NCBI RefSeq assembly: GCF_014395225.1
Contig: NZ_CP060723.1
Span: forward strand, 3,348,001 to 3,412,000
Direction of reading: 5' to 3'
DNA: 64,000 nt
Origin: Pedobacter roseus
GTDB lineage: Bacteria; Bacteroidota; Bacteroidia; Sphingobacteriales; Sphingobacteriaceae
The notes beneath the pieces were generated by a model. It had not been told where the DNA came from and ran no database searches. It was given only the letters and a program-made list of their open reading frames with translations. The position numbers and the translations under genes are program-made. Shown one piece after another: positions 43,977 to 51,521 of this stretch; positions within the stretch are counted from its first letter, which is position 1; every line of letters starts with the position of its first letter.

Positions 43977-44537
43977 TTAACTGCAAACCGAAAGCTGTTT
44001 CCTAATTTGTTTCACTTTAGCAAAAAAGGCAATGCTTTCTTTATCCACCAGAAAATCCATGGTTTGCAAGAGCTCTTCCCTGATCCAGTGATGTTTAGTG
44101 TTTAAATTTGCCAGAATATTAAGGCAGTGTGATTTTATGGCCACAGGAATTTTTTCATCAATGAGCCAGGCAAAAACCACTTCTACCAAATGACCGGTAT
44201 CGTAACCGGCAACGATCTTTTTAACCGCTTCAGCAGCATTTTTCTTCGTCATAAAGGCCAGAATTTTAACATAGTGCCTCAATGCTGATAAATTATGCTG
44301 TTGTGGGAGTTTATCCAAGAAATAAATCGTATGAGGCAAAAAGCGAAGCTGGTGGGCGGTATAAACGTTCTCCAGAATCCATGCCGCCCGAAACCCGATC
44401 TGTTCATCATGATAAAAACTTAAATCGATCAGGTCTTTTACCGAAAAGGTTTCTTCTGAAGCAATGGCAGCCAGTTTTTCTACTTTGCTTTTTTGAAGGG
44501 TGGTTTTAATGGTTTCGAGCAAGAGATGATTTTGCAT
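43977..44537 (-). CDS. All-helical HEAT-like protein of unknown function
   Basis: 186 residues, mainly alpha-helical with repeating A-W-I-L-E-N, L-R-H-Y-V-K-I-L-A and I-K-S-H-C-L-N-I-L-A-N-L patterns of about 35 residues, as in HEAT/ARM solenoids. No signal peptide, no catalytic motif. Homologues occur in Sphingobacteriaceae as hypothetical proteins, as far as I can recall. Probably a small protein-binding scaffold. Confidence 0.65.
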   Translation of the reverse strand: MQNHLLLETIKTTLQKSKVEKLAAIASEETFSVKDLIDLSFYHDEQIGFRAAWILENVYTAHQLRFLPHTIYFLDKLPQQHNLSALRHYVKILAFMTKKNAAEAVKKIVAGYDTGHLVEVVFAWLIDEKIPVAIKSHCLNILANLNTKHHWIREELLQTMDFLVDKESIAFFAKVKQIRKQLSVCS

Positions 44538-44704
44538 AAGGCTAAAATAAAATTTTTAGCAGATAAAAACTCCGGGATCATAAAATATAGTTACTGCATT
44601 TAGTTATTGAGTTCAGGTTTTTTTTTGGAAATCAGGGGCCCGGTTTTTCACCGGATCTTTAGCCCCGCTTTCGTTTACAACGCTGGTATATAATCGGGAT
44701 GTCC

Positions 44705-44737
44705 AAACCTCGCAGGTTTTAAAAACCTGCGAGGTTT
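44705..44737. repeat. CCTCGCAGGTTTT-AAAAACCTGCGAGG palindrome, copy 4
   Basis: Member of the family at 19153-19181, 25 kb away. It is located 7 bases past the restored stop (44744) of the next minus-strand gene and followed on that strand by TTTGG, so it could serve as its terminator. Confidence 0.85.
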
Positions 44738-44823
44738 AATTAATTAATGTTCTGGAACAAAAGTTTTATCTCCAAAAATATCTGTTTTATAAATCCCTAT
44801 CTTTTTACCATTACCATCTTCTA

Positions 44824-45423
44824 TCACCGTATCGCCAAAACATCTTTTTTATATTTTGCCAATACATTTCCACGCTCATCTTCAATAATGGTTTCGCCAA
44901 AAGAATTCTTTTTCTGTTTGCCTATCGTTTTGCCGTTACCATCTTCTATGATTATGTTTCCCGACATATCGGTTTTATAAACATTTAGCGTTTGTCCCTG
45001 GTAGTCTTCAATAGTGATATTGCCGAATACATCTGTTTTTTGCCTCACCCTAACTTCTGTGTTCCCATCACCCGGAACCAAACCGCCTAAAGGCTTTGGT
45101 ACCAGGCTTTGTCCTCGTTCGGTTTCTAATATGGTATTACCAGAAAAGTCTTTCTTTTGTGTACCCACGGTTTTTCCGGCTTCATTTTCTAAAATGGTAT
45201 TGCCTAAAAAATCCTGCTTTTGCCTGGCGATGGTTTTGCCATCTTTATCCACAACGATGGTATTACCAAAAAAATCTTTCTTCTGTTTGCCAATGGTATT
45301 ATCCCGCTCATCAACTAGTATAGTATCTCCATAAAAATCTACTTTATATTTATACTGGGAACTTTGGCTGTAGGCCACGAGGGAAATAGAAGACATAATG
45401 ATGCCTAGTGTTAATTTTTTCAT
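44824..45423 (-). CDS. Secreted protein of 21-22-residue repeats, 3' end frameshifted
   Basis: 199 residues as it stands. Signal peptide (LVAYS-Q), then seven to eight units like K-K-D-F-F-G-N-T-I-V-V-D-K-D-G-K-T-I-G-K-Q, interrupted once by a short loop (PKPLGGLVPGDGN). The present stop at 44824 cuts a unit after KKDVLAIR. One more T at a run of four (plus-strand A 44837-44840) continues with FGDTVIEDGNGKKIG and KTDIFGDKTFVPEH to a stop at 44744 (226 residues). The D-G-K turn and beta strands suggest a repeat fold, reminiscent of the 22-residue repeats at 23180. Family unknown. Confidence 0.72.
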   Translation of the reverse strand: MKKLTLGIIMSSISLVAYSQSSQYKYKVDFYGDTILVDERDNTIGKQKKDFFGNTIVVDKDGKTIARQKQDFLGNTILENEAGKTVGTQKKDFSGNTILETERGQSLVPKPLGGLVPGDGNTEVRVRQKTDVFGNITIEDYQGQTLNVYKTDMSGNIIIEDGNGKTIGKQKKNSFGETIIEDERGNVLAKYKKDVLAIR

Positions 45424-45660
45424 ATTGATTTCATTTTGTGTGTACTACTAAAATACAAAATTCTACCAAGATAAAAACTGATCAACCATGTATTAATGTT
45501 GTTAATTTAAGGCTATAGGTTTTAAACTATTGGCCAAAAGCTTCCCAACTTTGTAAAATAAACCCCGGTAGTAGCGAACACGTAGTGCAACGGAGTAAAG
45601 CGAATAACGGGGCTGTATCTGCCACAAAACACCAACCCCTACATTTCCAAATTCTTAAAA

Positions 45661-45802
45661 CCTTTCAACCTTAAAACATTCAAAAACCTTCCAACTTTTT
45701 AACTTTCCAACCTCCAACCTTTCAACAATAAAACCTTTCAACCTTAAACATTCAAACACCTTCAAACTTTCCAACCTCCAACCTTTCAACAATAAAACAA
45801 TC
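45661..45802. repeat. Two-copy pyrimidine-rich repeat, period about 73 bases
   Basis: CCTTTCAACCTTAAAACATTC... at 45661 and CCTTTCAACCTTAAACATTC... at 45734, each running to CCAACCTTTCAACAATAAAA. Similar wording (GTTTGAAGGTTGAAAAG) is at about 40940-40980. Confidence 0.75.
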
Positions 45803-45840
45803 AAACCATTAAACACTTTCCTACCCTCAACCTTTTTCCC

Positions 45841-45848
45841 TATCTTTG
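45841..45848 (+). promoter_or_regulatory. -7 element of the ABC-F gene
   Basis: TATCTTTG matches TAnnTTTG; a TTTC sits about 20 bases upstream as a possible -33 box. ATG at 45869. Confidence 0.55.
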
Positions 45849-45868
45849 CGGCTTATTTCAATTACAGC

Positions 45869-47491
45869 ATGATTTCAGTTTCTAATTTATCATTACGATA
45901 CGGCAAACGCACATTATTTGAAGATGTTAACCTAAAATTTACCCAGGGCAACTGCTATGGCGTAATTGGGGCTAACGGAGCAGGTAAATCTACTTTCCTT
46001 AAAATTTTATCAGGAGAGGTTAACCAGACTTCTGGTAGCGTGGCTTTTACTCCAGGCGAAAGAATGGCCGTTTTAAAGCAAAACCACTACGAATTTGATG
46101 AGTTTTCGGTATTAGAAACCGTAATGATTGGCCATAAAGAACTTTATGCCATCATGAAAGAGAAAGATGCCATTTACATGAAAGAAGATTTCTCAGAAAA
46201 GGATGGCGAACGTGCCGGAGAACTGGAAAATCTTTTTGCTGAAATGGATGGCTGGAACATGGAAAGCAACGCAGCAACCATGTTGAGCAATTTGGGCATT
46301 ACTGAAGATAACCACTATAAATTACTAAAAGAACTGGATAACACGCAAAAAGTACGTGTGTTATTGGCACAAGCCCTGTTCGGTAATCCGGATATTTTGT
46401 TACTGGATGAGCCTACCAACGATTTGGACATCGAAACGATTGCCTGGTTAGAAAACTTTTTGGCCGATTACCAGAATATCGTATTGGTAGTAAGTCACGA
46501 CAGGCACTTTTTGGATGCCGTTTGTACCCACATTGTGGATATCGACTTTGCGAAAATGAGCATTTACACCGGTAACTATACTTTCTGGTACGAATCGAGT
46601 CAGCTGGCCTTAAAACAGCGCAGCGACCAGAACAAGAAAATGGAAGATAAGGTGAAGGAACTGCAGGAATTTATCCGTCGTTTCAGTGCGAATGCCTCTA
46701 AATCGAAACAGGCAACTTCGCGTAAAAAAGCTTTGGATAAGATCGATATTACTGAAATCAAAGCATCGAGCAGAAAGTATCCGGCAATTATCTTCAACAA
46801 TACAGGTCGTGAGGCTGGCGACCAGATTTTACAGGTTGATGCTTTAGGCAAAAGTGGAAATGATGGCATTTTATTCGACAAAGTTACCTTTATGGTAAAT
46901 AAAGGAGATAAAATTGCAGTTATATCGCAGAACAGTTTAGCAACCGCAGCATTTTACGATGTGTTAACCGGTAGGGATACTGATCATAAAGGTGAATTTA
47001 AGTGGGGCGTTACCATCAGCACTGCTGATATCCCGAACGATAACTCTGAATATTTTGCTGGTAAAGATGAAAACCTTGTGGATTGGTTACGTGAATATTC
47101 CGGAACGGATGCTGATGAGCAGTTTGTACGTAGTTTCTTAGGCCGTATGTTATTCTCGGGCGAAGAGGTGCTTAAAAACGTAAAAGTACTTTCAGGAGGT
47201 GAAAAAATGCGCTGCATGTTCTCCAGAATGATGTTGCAACAGGCGAACTTATTAATGTTTGATGAGCCAACCAATCACCTGGACCTTGAATCGATCGAGG
47301 CACTGAACAACGGGATGAAAGATTTTAAAGGCGCAATATTGTTTACCTCACGAGATCACCAGTTAACAGAAACGGTTGCCAACCGCATTATCGAGATTAC
47401 TCCAAAAGGTACCATTGATAAATTAATGACTTACGATGAGTATATTAACAGTAGCGACGTTGCAAAACTTCGTGAAGAAATGTATGCTTAA
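45869..47491 (+). CDS. ABC-F ATPase of the YbiT subfamily with degenerate second ATP site
   Basis: 540 residues, two ABC domains and no membrane part. The first domain has Walker A G-A-N-G-A-G-K-S-T (near 35-43), LLLDEPTND and a normal VSHDRHFLD, but a non-canonical signature (KELDNTQKVR). The linker has the ABC-F sequence FSANASKSKQATSR. In the second domain, Walker A is lost (A-V-I-S-Q-N-S-L-A-T-A-A near 350), while signature L-S-G-G-E and DEPTNHLD are intact and the H-loop reads TSRDHQL. ABC-F proteins act on ribosomes. One composite site (Walker A1 plus signature 2) is intact, the other is dead. A terminator follows. Confidence 0.9.
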   Translation: MISVSNLSLRYGKRTLFEDVNLKFTQGNCYGVIGANGAGKSTFLKILSGEVNQTSGSVAFTPGERMAVLKQNHYEFDEFSVLETVMIGHKELYAIMKEKDAIYMKEDFSEKDGERAGELENLFAEMDGWNMESNAATMLSNLGITEDNHYKLLKELDNTQKVRVLLAQALFGNPDILLLDEPTNDLDIETIAWLENFLADYQNIVLVVSHDRHFLDAVCTHIVDIDFAKMSIYTGNYTFWYESSQLALKQRSDQNKKMEDKVKELQEFIRRFSANASKSKQATSRKKALDKIDITEIKASSRKYPAIIFNNTGREAGDQILQVDALGKSGNDGILFDKVTFMVNKGDKIAVISQNSLATAAFYDVLTGRDTDHKGEFKWGVTISTADIPNDNSEYFAGKDENLVDWLREYSGTDADEQFVRSFLGRMLFSGEEVLKNVKVLSGGEKMRCMFSRMMLQQANLLMFDEPTNHLDLESIEALNNGMKDFKGAILFTSRDHQLTETVANRIIEITPKGTIDKLMTYDEYINSSDVAKLREEMYA

Positions 47492-47514
47492 GCCTTCATT
47501 ATAAACACATTTTA

Positions 47515-47545
47515 AAAGCCACATGCAACAACATGTGGCTTTTTC
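47515..47545 (+). terminator. Terminator of the ABC-F gene
   Basis: Stem AAAGCCACATG (47515-47525) / CATGTGGCTTT (47532-47542), then a T run. Confidence 0.88.
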
Positions 47546-47657
47546 TTTATAAAATTGAAACCCGCTGTAGCGTTTTCATTCCATTAACCGTTTAACAAGA
47601 AAAAAGCGTTAATGGCCATTAACCAATTTTGTTCATAAAATTGATTTAAACATTAAA

Positions 47658-48353
47658 ATGAAAACGAATTTGAAAAATTTTAGCACTACGGCAAAAATTA
47701 TACTCTCTCTATTTGCAATAACTTTAACCATTACAGCTTGTAAAAAGGATTTCAATAACGATCCGATAGAAGCAGCAGGCATTGGTTTTGTTCATGCATC
47801 GCCTGGAACTGGTCCTTTGGATTTTATATTGGACAACCAAAAAATAAACTTTTTTACTTACACCAAAGATTTGGGCTATTATGCAGCCTATCCTGGAACA
47901 AGGTTGGTTGGAGTAGCTAAAAAAGACTCTTTAAAATATGTAACTACAGCAACTGCAGGCTTAAAATCAGGCTCATTCTATTCGGTGTTTGTGGTTGATA
48001 CTTTAAAATCGACAAAACTTTTAATCCTGGAAGATGATTTAAAAGCTCCGGAAACTGATAAGGCAAAAGTTCGTTTTGTAAATTTAAGCCCTGGAACTGC
48101 AACTTACGATTTAGCTGTTGCAGGAACTGATGCCCCTTTATTTACAGCAAAAGCTTTTAAAGAGTTTACAACTTTTACCAATATTTCACCTAACGACAGC
48201 TATACTTTTCAATTAAAGCAAAGTGGAACGGTTAAAGTAAGCTTACCAGCCATTAAAATTGAAAAAGGAAAGATTTACACCATTTGGGCCAAAGGTTTAA
48301 CCAGTAAAACCGATACTACCGGACTGGGTTTATCGGTTATGACGAATAAATAA
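47658..48353 (+). CDS. DUF4397 lipoprotein
   Basis: 231 residues. Lipobox I-T-A-C (Cys28). Two DUF4397 beta domains: IGFVHASPGTGPLDFILDNQ (near 43-62) and VRFVNLSPGTATYDLAVAG (near 137-155), each with the family V-[HN]-x-S-P-G motif. Anchored in the periplasm or on the surface; the function of the domain is unknown. Its end is followed by an ACCACTCAAAAAATTGGGTGGT hairpin (about 48388-48409). Confidence 0.88.
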   Translation: MKTNLKNFSTTAKIILSLFAITLTITACKKDFNNDPIEAAGIGFVHASPGTGPLDFILDNQKINFFTYTKDLGYYAAYPGTRLVGVAKKDSLKYVTTATAGLKSGSFYSVFVVDTLKSTKLLILEDDLKAPETDKAKVRFVNLSPGTATYDLAVAGTDAPLFTAKAFKEFTTFTNISPNDSYTFQLKQSGTVKVSLPAIKIEKGKIYTIWAKGLTSKTDTTGLGLSVMTNK

Positions 48354-48387
48354 AAAATCACACTACCTGTGAGATTGAAAATTGACA

Positions 48388-48416
48388 CCACTCAAAAAAT
48401 TGGGTGGTGTTATTTT
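48388..48416 (+). terminator. Hairpin after the DUF4397 gene
   Basis: ACCACTCAA / TTGGGTGGT (one G-U pair) followed by TATTTTCTT. Confidence 0.65.
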
Positions 48417-48473
48417 CTTAAATTTGCAAGCAATTAATCATGATAAACCTTTAATAAATAGTCCTTTACAGGG

Positions 48474-49058
48474 GTGATAAAAAAAATACTCAGTTTTGAG
48501 GAAATTTTAAAAGGCTGTGTAAAAAACGACAATAGCTGTAAAGAAATGATGTATAAATCATTTTATGGCTATTTAATGGGCATTATTTTAAGGTACACCA
48601 AGAACCCTTCGGATAGTGAAGAGCTTGTAAATGACAGTTTTATCAAGATTTTTAAACATGTTGCCGGCTTTAAGGCGCCTAAAAATCCGGAGGAACTGCA
48701 GCGGTCGTTTAAAGGCTGGATTGCCCAGATCGCTTCAAGAACAGCAATAGATAAAATACGGAGTTCGAAAGTGCAGTTTTATGTAGATGACCTTGCAGAA
48801 AGCGAACACCCGGTTACGCAGGTTTCGGTTGCTTCGGAACTTCATGTTAATGATATTTTGAATTTATTAAATCACTTACCAGATACACAAAGACTGGTGT
48901 TTAACTTATACGAAATTGAGGGTTTTGCACACGATGAGATATCGAAAATACTGAATATCCCCGAAAGTTCGAGCCGTGTGTATTTAACACGTTCTAAAAA
49001 TAAGTTACGTACCCTTTATTTAAATACCATGGTCAATTCATACGAGAAAAATGGATAA
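48474..49058 (+). CDS. Sigma-70 family ECF sigma factor (GTG start)
   Basis: 194 residues starting at GTG (48474). Region 2: DSEELVNDSFIKIFKHVAGF (near 43-62), then FKGWIAQIASRTAIDKIR. Region 4: LPDTQRLVFNLYEIEGFAHDEISKILNIPESSSRVYLTRSKNKL (near 138-181), typed here in one piece only as a description of the helix-turn-helix Y-E-I-E-G-F to S-S-R-V-Y-L. The next gene overlaps by 8 bases and encodes a one-helix membrane protein with a beta-barrel-like C-terminal part. The two are a sigma/regulator pair. Confidence 0.9.
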   Translation: MIKKILSFEEILKGCVKNDNSCKEMMYKSFYGYLMGIILRYTKNPSDSEELVNDSFIKIFKHVAGFKAPKNPEELQRSFKGWIAQIASRTAIDKIRSSKVQFYVDDLAESEHPVTQVSVASELHVNDILNLLNHLPDTQRLVFNLYEIEGFAHDEISKILNIPESSSRVYLTRSKNKLRTLYLNTMVNSYEKNG

Positions 49059-50268
49059 GGAATTAATTGAGCATATCACCGCGCAACTCCAAAACCATGA
49101 GGAAACTTATCCTACTGGTGCCTGGGAGCGCTTTTCGGGAAATGAGAATAAGAAACGGAGGATAGCATACTGGCCTATGTGGGCTTCTGCTGCCCTGATT
49201 TTTGTTTTCGGCGGGGTATTTTTTGCCCTGAACAATACCGGTCAAAAAACTGATCTTGCCATAGCTAAGCCTAAAACGCAACCAAATTTAACAACTGACC
49301 TTAGTGATAGTACACCTACAAAAAACACCCCTAATCCATTAAATGATACAACCACTGTTTTAAATAACCTTATTGCGGCCAACCGTCCAAATAAAATTAC
49401 AGAAATTACAAACCTGACGGTTGAAGAGAACAAGAATTATACTTTTGAAGATCATTCAGAAGGTTTATTGCCTGTAAACAACAATTTATTGGATAATAAA
49501 CTTGCAGGCACTAATATTTCGACTTTTAACCCTAAAAACTTCGAAATTTTAACTGAAAAGAAAAAAGCCTTACCGAATAAAAAAGCAACGTTCGAAGAGT
49601 TATTGGCGCAGGATAGTCGTGTCAACCAGCAAAAAACTTCATCTAAAACTAATGACAACTCTAAATGGCAGCCTGATGTATATGTTGCCCCTGCAATGGG
49701 TAATGATAATAAGGTAAATATGAACTATGGCTTTTCATTATCGTATGCCATTGCAAATAAACTGTCTATTAATTCTGGTGTTTCTTATGCAGCCATTAGC
49801 ACCACAGAATCGCTGAACGCGGGCGCCCCACAAACTTTATCGGGCAGAAACCTGGAATCGGTTGATTCTAAAGTGCGTGGAATTAATATTCCTTTAGAAT
49901 TAAAGTATAAGATCAGTGAAAAATTGTACACCAATATCGGGGTTTCGGCATTAGCTGTTTTGAATAGCTCACAACAGAACAACTATATTGTTAACCAGGT
50001 TCAGAATGTTTCTTCTGCTCCTGTTAATGGCTATGCTGACTCGAAAACATTTATTGTTCAGGAAAAAACCACAGAGCCTCAGCCTGAAGCCAGTATAGAT
50101 CCTGATAAGTACATCGGATTCTATAATTTTTCTTTAGGTTACAAGCAGAAAATATCTAAAAAAAATAACATTGCCATAGAGCCCTTTTTGAGACTGCCGA
50201 TGAAAACTTTTTCAAAAGAAAACCTCAATCTTACCAATGGTGGACTGCGTTTAAAAATCGATTTTTAG
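49051..50268 (+). CDS. Sigma-linked membrane protein with C-terminal beta-barrel-like domain
   Basis: 405 residues. The cytoplasmic N-terminus (about 1-38, HITAQLQNHEETYPTGAWERF) resembles that of Bacteroidota anti-sigma-like proteins. One membrane helix follows (about 40-60: WPMWASAALIFVFGGVFFAL). Then comes a Thr/Asn/Pro-rich linker (about 65-195), and from about 205 an outer-membrane-barrel-like segment (VYVAPAMG, MNYGFSLSYAIANKLSINSGVSY, INIPLELKYKISEKLYTNIGVSAL, FSLGYKQK, final GGLRLKIDF). It overlaps the sigma gene by 8 bases. If both parts insert, it would link the two membranes. It may pass surface signals to the sigma factor. Confidence 0.75.
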   Translation: MDKELIEHITAQLQNHEETYPTGAWERFSGNENKKRRIAYWPMWASAALIFVFGGVFFALNNTGQKTDLAIAKPKTQPNLTTDLSDSTPTKNTPNPLNDTTTVLNNLIAANRPNKITEITNLTVEENKNYTFEDHSEGLLPVNNNLLDNKLAGTNISTFNPKNFEILTEKKKALPNKKATFEELLAQDSRVNQQKTSSKTNDNSKWQPDVYVAPAMGNDNKVNMNYGFSLSYAIANKLSINSGVSYAAISTTESLNAGAPQTLSGRNLESVDSKVRGINIPLELKYKISEKLYTNIGVSALAVLNSSQQNNYIVNQVQNVSSAPVNGYADSKTFIVQEKTTEPQPEASIDPDKYIGFYNFSLGYKQKISKKNNIAIEPFLRLPMKTFSKENLNLTNGGLRLKIDF

Positions 50269-50308
50269 AGAAAACTAAGATATTTAGTATATTTGGTAAA
50301 CACCTAAT

Positions 50309-50941
50309 ATGAAGAATATCAAGCCATATTCAACTGAAGATAAACTCCCTCCTGTTAAAACAGTTAATGAGATAGATTTCTCTGCTATTTACAGTTATGC
50401 CGATTATATGCGCTTTGAATTTGAAGAGCGCCTTGAAATTATTAAAGGACGTGTTTTTAGAATGAGTCCTGCCCCTTCCCATATTCAACAAGGCGTTTTA
50501 ACGAATATTTTCGGGCTAATATATAATACCTTGCAAGGAAAATCCTGTCGCGTTTATTCGGCGCCATTTGATGTCCGGTTAGCTAAGAAAAATCAGATTG
50601 ACAAAGAGATTTACACCGTTATACAGCCCGACCTAGTGGTAATTTGCGATCAGAGTAAACTCGACGAACGTGGTTGTATAGGTGCGCCTGATATTTTGGT
50701 GGAGATTTTGTCACCGGGCAACAACAAAAAAGAACTGATTAACAAATATGAGGTTTATGAAGAAGCAGGTGTTAAAGAATATTGGATTGTAAGCTCTTCG
50801 GATAAATCATTTTTCAGGTATATTTTGGATCATCAGGGTAGATTTCAGCCCACCAAACTGCTTACCGAAGGCGAAGAGGTAACTACCCCTATTTTACCCG
50901 GTTTTACGCTAATTTTAGAAGAGGTTTTTAAGAATTTATAA
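50309..50941 (+). CDS. Uma2-family PD-(D/E)xK endonuclease-like protein
   Basis: 210 residues. Uma2 core: F-E-E-R-L-E-I-I-K-G-R-V (near 42-53), V-I-Q-P-D-L-V-V (near 107-114), I-L-V-E-I-L-S-P-G-N (near 133-142) and K-E-Y-W-I-V. The family has a restriction-enzyme-like fold with Asp/Glu and a distal Lys. The cellular role is unknown; copies are abundant in cyanobacteria and Bacteroidota. Downstream is a bidirectional terminator. Confidence 0.88.
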   Translation: MKNIKPYSTEDKLPPVKTVNEIDFSAIYSYADYMRFEFEERLEIIKGRVFRMSPAPSHIQQGVLTNIFGLIYNTLQGKSCRVYSAPFDVRLAKKNQIDKEIYTVIQPDLVVICDQSKLDERGCIGAPDILVEILSPGNNKKELINKYEVYEEAGVKEYWIVSSSDKSFFRYILDHQGRFQPTKLLTEGEEVTTPILPGFTLILEEVFKNL

Positions 50942-50954
50942 TAATATTATAGCA

Positions 50955-50986
50955 AAAGGGCTCAAGTTTTTAAACCTGAGCCCTTT
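50955..50986. terminator. Bidirectional terminator between Uma2 and slyD
   Basis: Near-perfect 15-base inverted repeat AAAGGGCTCAAGTTT (50955-50969) / AAACCTGAGCCCTTT (50972-50986), between convergent genes. Confidence 0.85.
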
Positions 50987-51004
50987 ATTGTTTATATCTA
51001 TTGT

Positions 51005-51511
51005 TTAGTGACCTGAATGACCATCAGCTCCGTGAGCATGACCGTGAGCCAATTCATCTTGAGTAGCTTCGCGTACATTTAAGATTACACCACTGAACAA
51101 TAAGTTTTTACCAGCCATTGGGTGGTTTAAATCAACTGAAATGGTTTCATCATGAACTGCAGTAACTCCTGCTCTGAACTGGTTACCATTATTGTCCTGT
51201 AAAGGAATAACATCACCAACATTTGGCAATTCGCCACCTGCTTCAGTAAACATTGTTTTTGGAAGATCTGCAAAAGCACCTGGATCAAGATCGCCATAAC
51301 CATCTGCAGCAGATAGCTCAAAGCCATATTCGTCACCAGTTTTTAAACCAGTTAAGTGCTCTTCAAATTTAGGCAACATCATGCCAACGCCATATAAAAA
51401 TACTAAAGGATTTTGTTCGTCAGCTTTTTCTACAAAAACTTGTTGTCCTTCTTCGTTAGTAGTATGCAATTCGTAAGTTAACGCTACTACAGAGTTTGGT
51501 GAAATATTCAT
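51005..51511 (-). CDS. slyD: FKBP-type peptidyl-prolyl isomerase SlyD
   Basis: 168 residues. FKBP core with the SlyD insert-in-flap domain: VFLYGVGMMLPKFEEHLTGL near 32-51, then YGFELSAADGYGDLDPG, IF domain about 70-125, NHPMAGKNLLFSGVILNV near 133-150. The C-terminus is short and His-rich (H-G-H-A-H-G-A-D-G-H-S-G-H), able to bind nickel or zinc as in E. coli SlyD. It catalyses prolyl isomerisation and acts as a chaperone in the cytoplasm. It follows the YyaL-like gene by 10 bases, so the two may be an operon. Confidence 0.93.
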   Translation of the reverse strand: MNISPNSVVALTYELHTTNEEGQQVFVEKADEQNPLVFLYGVGMMLPKFEEHLTGLKTGDEYGFELSAADGYGDLDPGAFADLPKTMFTEAGGELPNVGDVIPLQDNNGNQFRAGVTAVHDETISVDLNHPMAGKNLLFSGVILNVREATQDELAHGHAHGADGHSGH

Positions 51512-51521
51512 TTAAATTAAT

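Larger units (their letters stand above)
45424..45868. other. Intergenic stretch with repeat element and pyrimidine-rich array
   Basis: No gene seen. AACCCCGGTAGTAGCGAACACGTAGTGCAACG-GAGTAAAGCGAATAACGGGGCTGTA (about 45562-45616) is a palindrome-like element related to the 61.5 kb units. Pyrimidine-rich repeats follow at 45661-45802, then the ABC-F promoter. Confidence 0.6.
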
